The notes under the pieces: generated by a model
Databases searched by the model: none
Told to the model about the DNA's origin: nothing
Seen by the model: only the letters and a program-made list of their open reading frames with translations
Position numbers and translations under genes: made by a program
NCBI GenBank assembly: GCA_963514095.1
Contig: OY741283.1
Location: 2,941,542 to 3,005,541 of the forward strand
DNA: 64,000 bases
Direction: 5' to 3'
Origin: Eutrigla gurnardus
Taxonomy: Eukaryota; Chordata; Actinopteri; Perciformes; Triglidae
Shown here: positions 60,252 through 64,000 of the stretch, in pieces
Layout of the letters: the number at the start of each line of letters is the position of its first letter
How positions within the stretch are numbered: position 1 is the stretch's first letter

Positions 60252-61512
60252 GAAACTGCAGTGCTGTAAGAAATCCCTGCAGTATGTGAGTAATCCTTAC
60301 AGTATGCAGTATGTAAGTAATCCCTGCAGTATGTGAGTTATCCTTACAGTATGCAGTATGTGAGTAATCCCTGCAGGATGTGAGTAATCCTTACAGTATA
60401 CAGTATGTGAGTAATCCCTGCAGTATGTAAGTAATCCCTGCAGGATGTGGGTAATCCTTACAGTATACAGTATGTAAGTAATCCCTGCAGTATGTGAGTT
60501 ATCCTTACAGTATGCAGTATGTGAGTAATCCCTGCAGGATGTGAGTAATCCTTACAGTATACAGTATGTGAGTAATCCCTGCAGTATGTAAGTAATCCCT
60601 GCAGGATGTGGGTAATCCTTACAGTATACAGTATGTAAGTAATCCCTGCAGTATGTAAGTAATCCCTGCAGGATGTGGGTAATCCTTACAGTATACAGTA
60701 TGTAAGTAATCCCTGCAGTATGTGAGTAATCCTTACAGTATACAGTATGTGAGTAATCCCTGCAGTATGTAAGTAATCCCTGCAGGATGTGGGTAATCCT
60801 TACAGTATACAGTATGTGAGTAATCCCTGCAGTATGTAAGTAATCCCTGCAGGATGTGGGTAATCCTTACAGTATACAGTATGTAAGTAATCCCTGCAGG
60901 ATGTGAGTAATCCTTACAGTATACAGTATGTAAGTAATCCCTGCAGTATGTGAGTAATCCCAGCAGTATGTGAGTAATCCCTGCAGTATGTGAGTAATCC
61001 TTACAGTATACAGTATGTAAGTAATCCTTACAGTATACAGCATGTAAGTAATCCCTGCAGTATGTAAGTAATCCCTGCAGTATGTGAGTAATCCTTACAG
61101 TATGCAGTATGTAAGTAATCCCTGCAGTATGTGAGTAATCCTTACAGTATACAGCATGTAAGTAATCCCTGCAGGATGTGAGTAATCCTTACAGTATGCA
61201 GTATGTAAGTAATCCCTGCAGTATGTGAGTAATCCCTGCAGTATGTGAGTAATCCTTGCAGTATACAGGACGTAAGTAATCCCTGCAGTATGTGAGTAAT
61301 CCTTACAGTATGCAGTATGTGAGTAATCCCTGCAGTATGTAAGTAATCCTTACAGTATACAGCATGTAAGTAATCCCTGCAGGATGTGAGTAATCCTTAC
61401 AGTATGCAGTATGTAAGTAATCCCTGCAGTATGTGAGTAATCCCTGCAGTATGTGAGTAATCCTTGCAGTATACAGGACGTAAGTAATCCCTGCAGGATG
61501 TGGGTAATCCAT
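60252..61512. repeat. Minisatellite upstream of gh1, 1.26 kb
   Basis: Alternating 20-bp (gtaatccctgcagtatgtga) and about 26-bp (gtaatccttacagtatacag plus tatgta) units with a changing order. Confidence 0.96.
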
Positions 61513-63109
61513 ATATTTTAATATAAAGTTGCTATATTTCAATAGATAAAGAAACACATTTCTATAAAAATGTAAAATTGTTTTTTCAGAAAACAGATGT
61601 TTGATGTTTTTGTCGTTAGACATCTGAATTTATTCACAGCTGTCACTGATCTGAGGTCAGACATTTTGACATCACACTGAAAGGTGAATGTATTCATGTC
61701 TGTGTGAAAGCGATAGGACCAGAGAGATCAGATCCACGTGGAAACAGAGACGTGACACGACACAGAACAGGACAGGCTTATTACTGTTAAACTGTTGTTC
61801 ACAAACAGCTCTCATAGCAGCAATATAACAACACTGATTAATATCAAACTTCACACTATATATGAAATAATAAAGAAATGAAAAGTGAAAGAAAGAAAAA
61901 CAACTGCTGCAGATGAATTCCATCATTCATGAAAATGTAAATTATTTCAGTTTCATCCCATTTGTTTGTATTTTCTTCAACACTTTGAACCCTAAAACTT
62001 TAACCCAAATATGACATTAGTGTTGACGGAAACCTGTGTAAAGTGTCTTCTTCACACCACTGTGTGGACCAGCTGACACGTGAAGCTGCTTTTGTCATGA
62101 GTTATTATTAGAGGTTAGAAATCATGTCATTTTCTGTTCATGACGACTTTTTAATGAAATGATTCATTTTTGTTTTGGGCTTTAATTGATCAGTTTTATC
62201 TTTATTATAATTTTCAACGTTTTGTTTATGTTTTGTAAATTGTAAATTGAAGAACTGATGGAAGTCGCTACAGTAGAAATGGCTGATGCGGTTCAAATGT
62301 TGCCATGGTTACAGTAGTTTAGTTTCTGGATGTGATTTAGAGTTCACTCCCACTCGGCCCAGTCGATCTGTACCATGGGGGAGCAAGACTGCCCCCCCTC
62401 CCCAGTCCTCTGCTGGGTCCCAACCGGGTCTGAGTCCCAACCGGTCTGAGTCCCAACCGGGTCTGAGTCCCAACCGGGTCTGAGTCCCCACCGGGTCTGA
62501 GCACCGTTACCTCTTGTACATCCGTCATAATGTCGTAATACAACACACACATGCCTTTACTAATAATCTATCACCTGCTCTGTATAATCTCAGATTATTG
62601 TTGCTCAGCTAAATTAATCAGCAGTAAATGCTAAGATATAGCAACAAGCTAATTATTTTAAGTTTTTTTTTTTACATTGAACCAACTTGATTCTAAGTCA
62701 ATATAAAAATATATCAAATGAATAAATAAATGGACAAACAGCTAACGTTAGCTTGCAGCGTTATCAAAGTAAAGAACGTGTCCATTGGCTGCAGCAGTCA
62801 GTCATACATGATGTCATACATGATGTCATACAGAAGTGTTGCTGGGCTTCACTCACGCTTCCTTGTCCGGCCGTGGGGTCACTTACCGAACCTTCACAGT
62901 TCGACTTCAGGCTGCAGGAGAAAGTTCAGTTTGCTGGAGCTTTTGTTACGCTGCTGAAAAGCTATTGGATTAGAAAAGAGCAACGAAGACAAACACACGT
63001 GTGACCAATAACCCCGAGTTGATCTGTAAAGTTTAATTTCACATTCAGTGTGACTGAAACATGAAGACGTTGTTGGATTGTCCGCTGCTCCTCAAAAACA
63101 TGTCAAACA
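61513..63109. other. Intergenic, gh1 5' flank to scn4a 3' end
   Basis: Mostly AT-rich unique DNA without a recognised gene. It has a short 17-bp array (gggtctgagtcccaacc) at 62420-62510 and three tandem copies of the 12-bp word atgatgtcatac at about 62800-62835. Confidence 0.6.
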
Positions 63110-63930
63110 TCAGACAGTGGACTCGCTCAGGTTCTCATCTCGCAAGAAGTTGTAGGTGTTGAGGGGCGGAGCGGCGTGGAGGAGGAACTCACTCTGAAGC
63201 TCGACCCGGGGGGGAGGACCCCCACCGGAGACCCCCGTCTCCTGGAGCTCGACCCGGGGGGGAGGACCCCCACCGGAGACCCACGTCTCCTGGAGCTCGA
63301 CCCGGGGGGGAGGACCCCCACCGGAAACCCCCGTCTCCTGGCTGTCTCCATACAGCTGAGTGATTTGTTTCAAGAGAAATCCTTCGGTCTCGGGCGGCGG
63401 CTCCTTGCCTCGCCGCCCCTCCGTCTTCTCTCTGTATTTGTAGGAGGCCAGTTTGACCGTCCGCTGCAGAAGGTGTTTCCTGTAAGCCCTCTGGATCACT
63501 GCCGCCGCCACCTCTTCCTGTTTCCTCCGCAGAGTGGTGCTGATTGGTTCATACGACACCTGTAGGGAACAATAATCACATGTGACTCGAGAACACTTAC
63601 TAGATGTGACAGTAGATCAAAGTAAAACCTTGGATGGGTTGTTGGCCATGAACTTCTCCTCCATGCTGGCCTTCAGAGCATCCATCTCTCCTGAATCACC
63701 CAAAACCTGCACACATATAATATCATCAGTATGATGTCAGGCAACCAAACGTGATCGAAATATATGATGGACCACACTATGTCACCTGAGCTGTGAGAGC
63801 CAGCAGGATGTCCAGACAGTGGACTTTGTCTCCAGGAACCAGAGGCAGATCCATGTGGATCAGTTTAATGGTGTTTGGTTTGGGAATCCGCAGAGGTTCC
63901 TTCAGGGTGTCGCAGAAACCTGACAGTTTA
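63110..63930 (-). CDS. scn4a: Voltage-gated sodium channel alpha subunit type 4, C-terminal exons
   Basis: Skeletal-muscle Nav1.4-type channel; only the cytoplasmic C-terminus is in the window. Exons 63786-63930, 63629-63706 and 63110-63559 join in phase. They encode KLSGFCDTLKEPLRIPKPN, the EF-hand-like region VPGDKVHCLDILLALTAQ, GDSGEMDALKASMEEKFMAN, and the IQ motif IQRAYRKHLLQRTVK that binds calmodulin. The end SESTV fits a class I PDZ ligand, as in other Nav1 tails. Linkage to gh1 is conserved with human 17q23 and supports scn4a; the a or b copy is not decided. Odd points are two introns where mammalian channels have one uninterrupted terminal exon, and a threefold 16-residue repeat near the end. 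The 5' part lies beyond the right edge. Confidence 0.93.
63199..63342 (-). repeat. In-frame 48-bp tandem triplication in scn4a
   Basis: The word gctcgacccgg recurs at 63199, 63247 and 63295. On the coding strand each copy encodes ETGVSGGGPPPRVELQ (the middle copy ETWVSGGG), so three 16-residue repeats lie between the IQ motif and the C-terminal PDZ ligand. Confidence 0.96.
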
Positions 63931-64000
63931 CTGTTGAACACAGGAGAGTCAGTTGGACTCCATTAGTCTGTTAGGGAGCACTCATACTAGGGCCAGTTGA

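Overview
This window comes from a vertebrate genome, almost certainly a percomorph teleost fish. The genes have many short introns, growth hormone has the fish-type six-exon structure, and an intron-containing fish-type type I interferon is present. Intergenic DNA and introns are packed with (AC)n runs and minisatellites. There is no sign of prokaryotic or viral gene organisation.

Nine protein-coding genes were resolved to exon level by reading splice sites, reading phase and family motifs. From left to right they are: itga3 (minus, 807-8844, 3' end beyond the left edge); a family-6 glycosyltransferase of the ABO/GBGT1 type (minus, 12696-17634); a type I interferon (plus, 26708-27964, with a likely upstream promoter at about 24.0 kb); a synaptogyrin (minus, 31017-32605); mapt/tau (minus, 34523-36997); crhr1 (minus, 39269-44055, first coding exon not settled); cdc27 (minus, 47318-57249, 20 coding exons, complete); gh1 (minus, 58044-59640, complete); and the C-terminal exons of scn4a (minus, 63110-63930, 5' part beyond the right edge). 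Every gene except the interferon is on the minus strand. CRHR1-MAPT, CDC27, ITGA3 and GH1-SCN4A all lie on human 17q21-q23, so this is a conserved block in which the fish interferon gene sits.

The genes do not form a pathway. crhr1 (stress-axis receptor) and gh1 (pituitary hormone) are both endocrine, mapt and synaptogyrin are neuronal, cdc27 is a core anaphase-promoting-complex subunit, and scn4a is a muscle sodium channel.

Much of the rest is repetitive. There are more than twenty tandem arrays with units of 20 to 60 bp, nested DNA-transposon remnants at 19.3-21.3 kb, a long perfect palindrome at 19.0 kb, a tandem hairpin array at 14.4 kb with one flipped loop, an L2-type LINE fragment at 35.7 kb, and a tRNA-type SINE plus a Myb/SANT-like relic inside crhr1 intron 1. 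The points most worth a second look are the ISRE/TATA/first-exon arrangement 2.6 kb upstream of the interferon, the hairpin array with the inverted loop, the extra introns in the normally single terminal exons of the glycosyltransferase and scn4a, the in-frame 48-bp triplication in the scn4a tail, and the three-repeat tau with a hybrid repeat.
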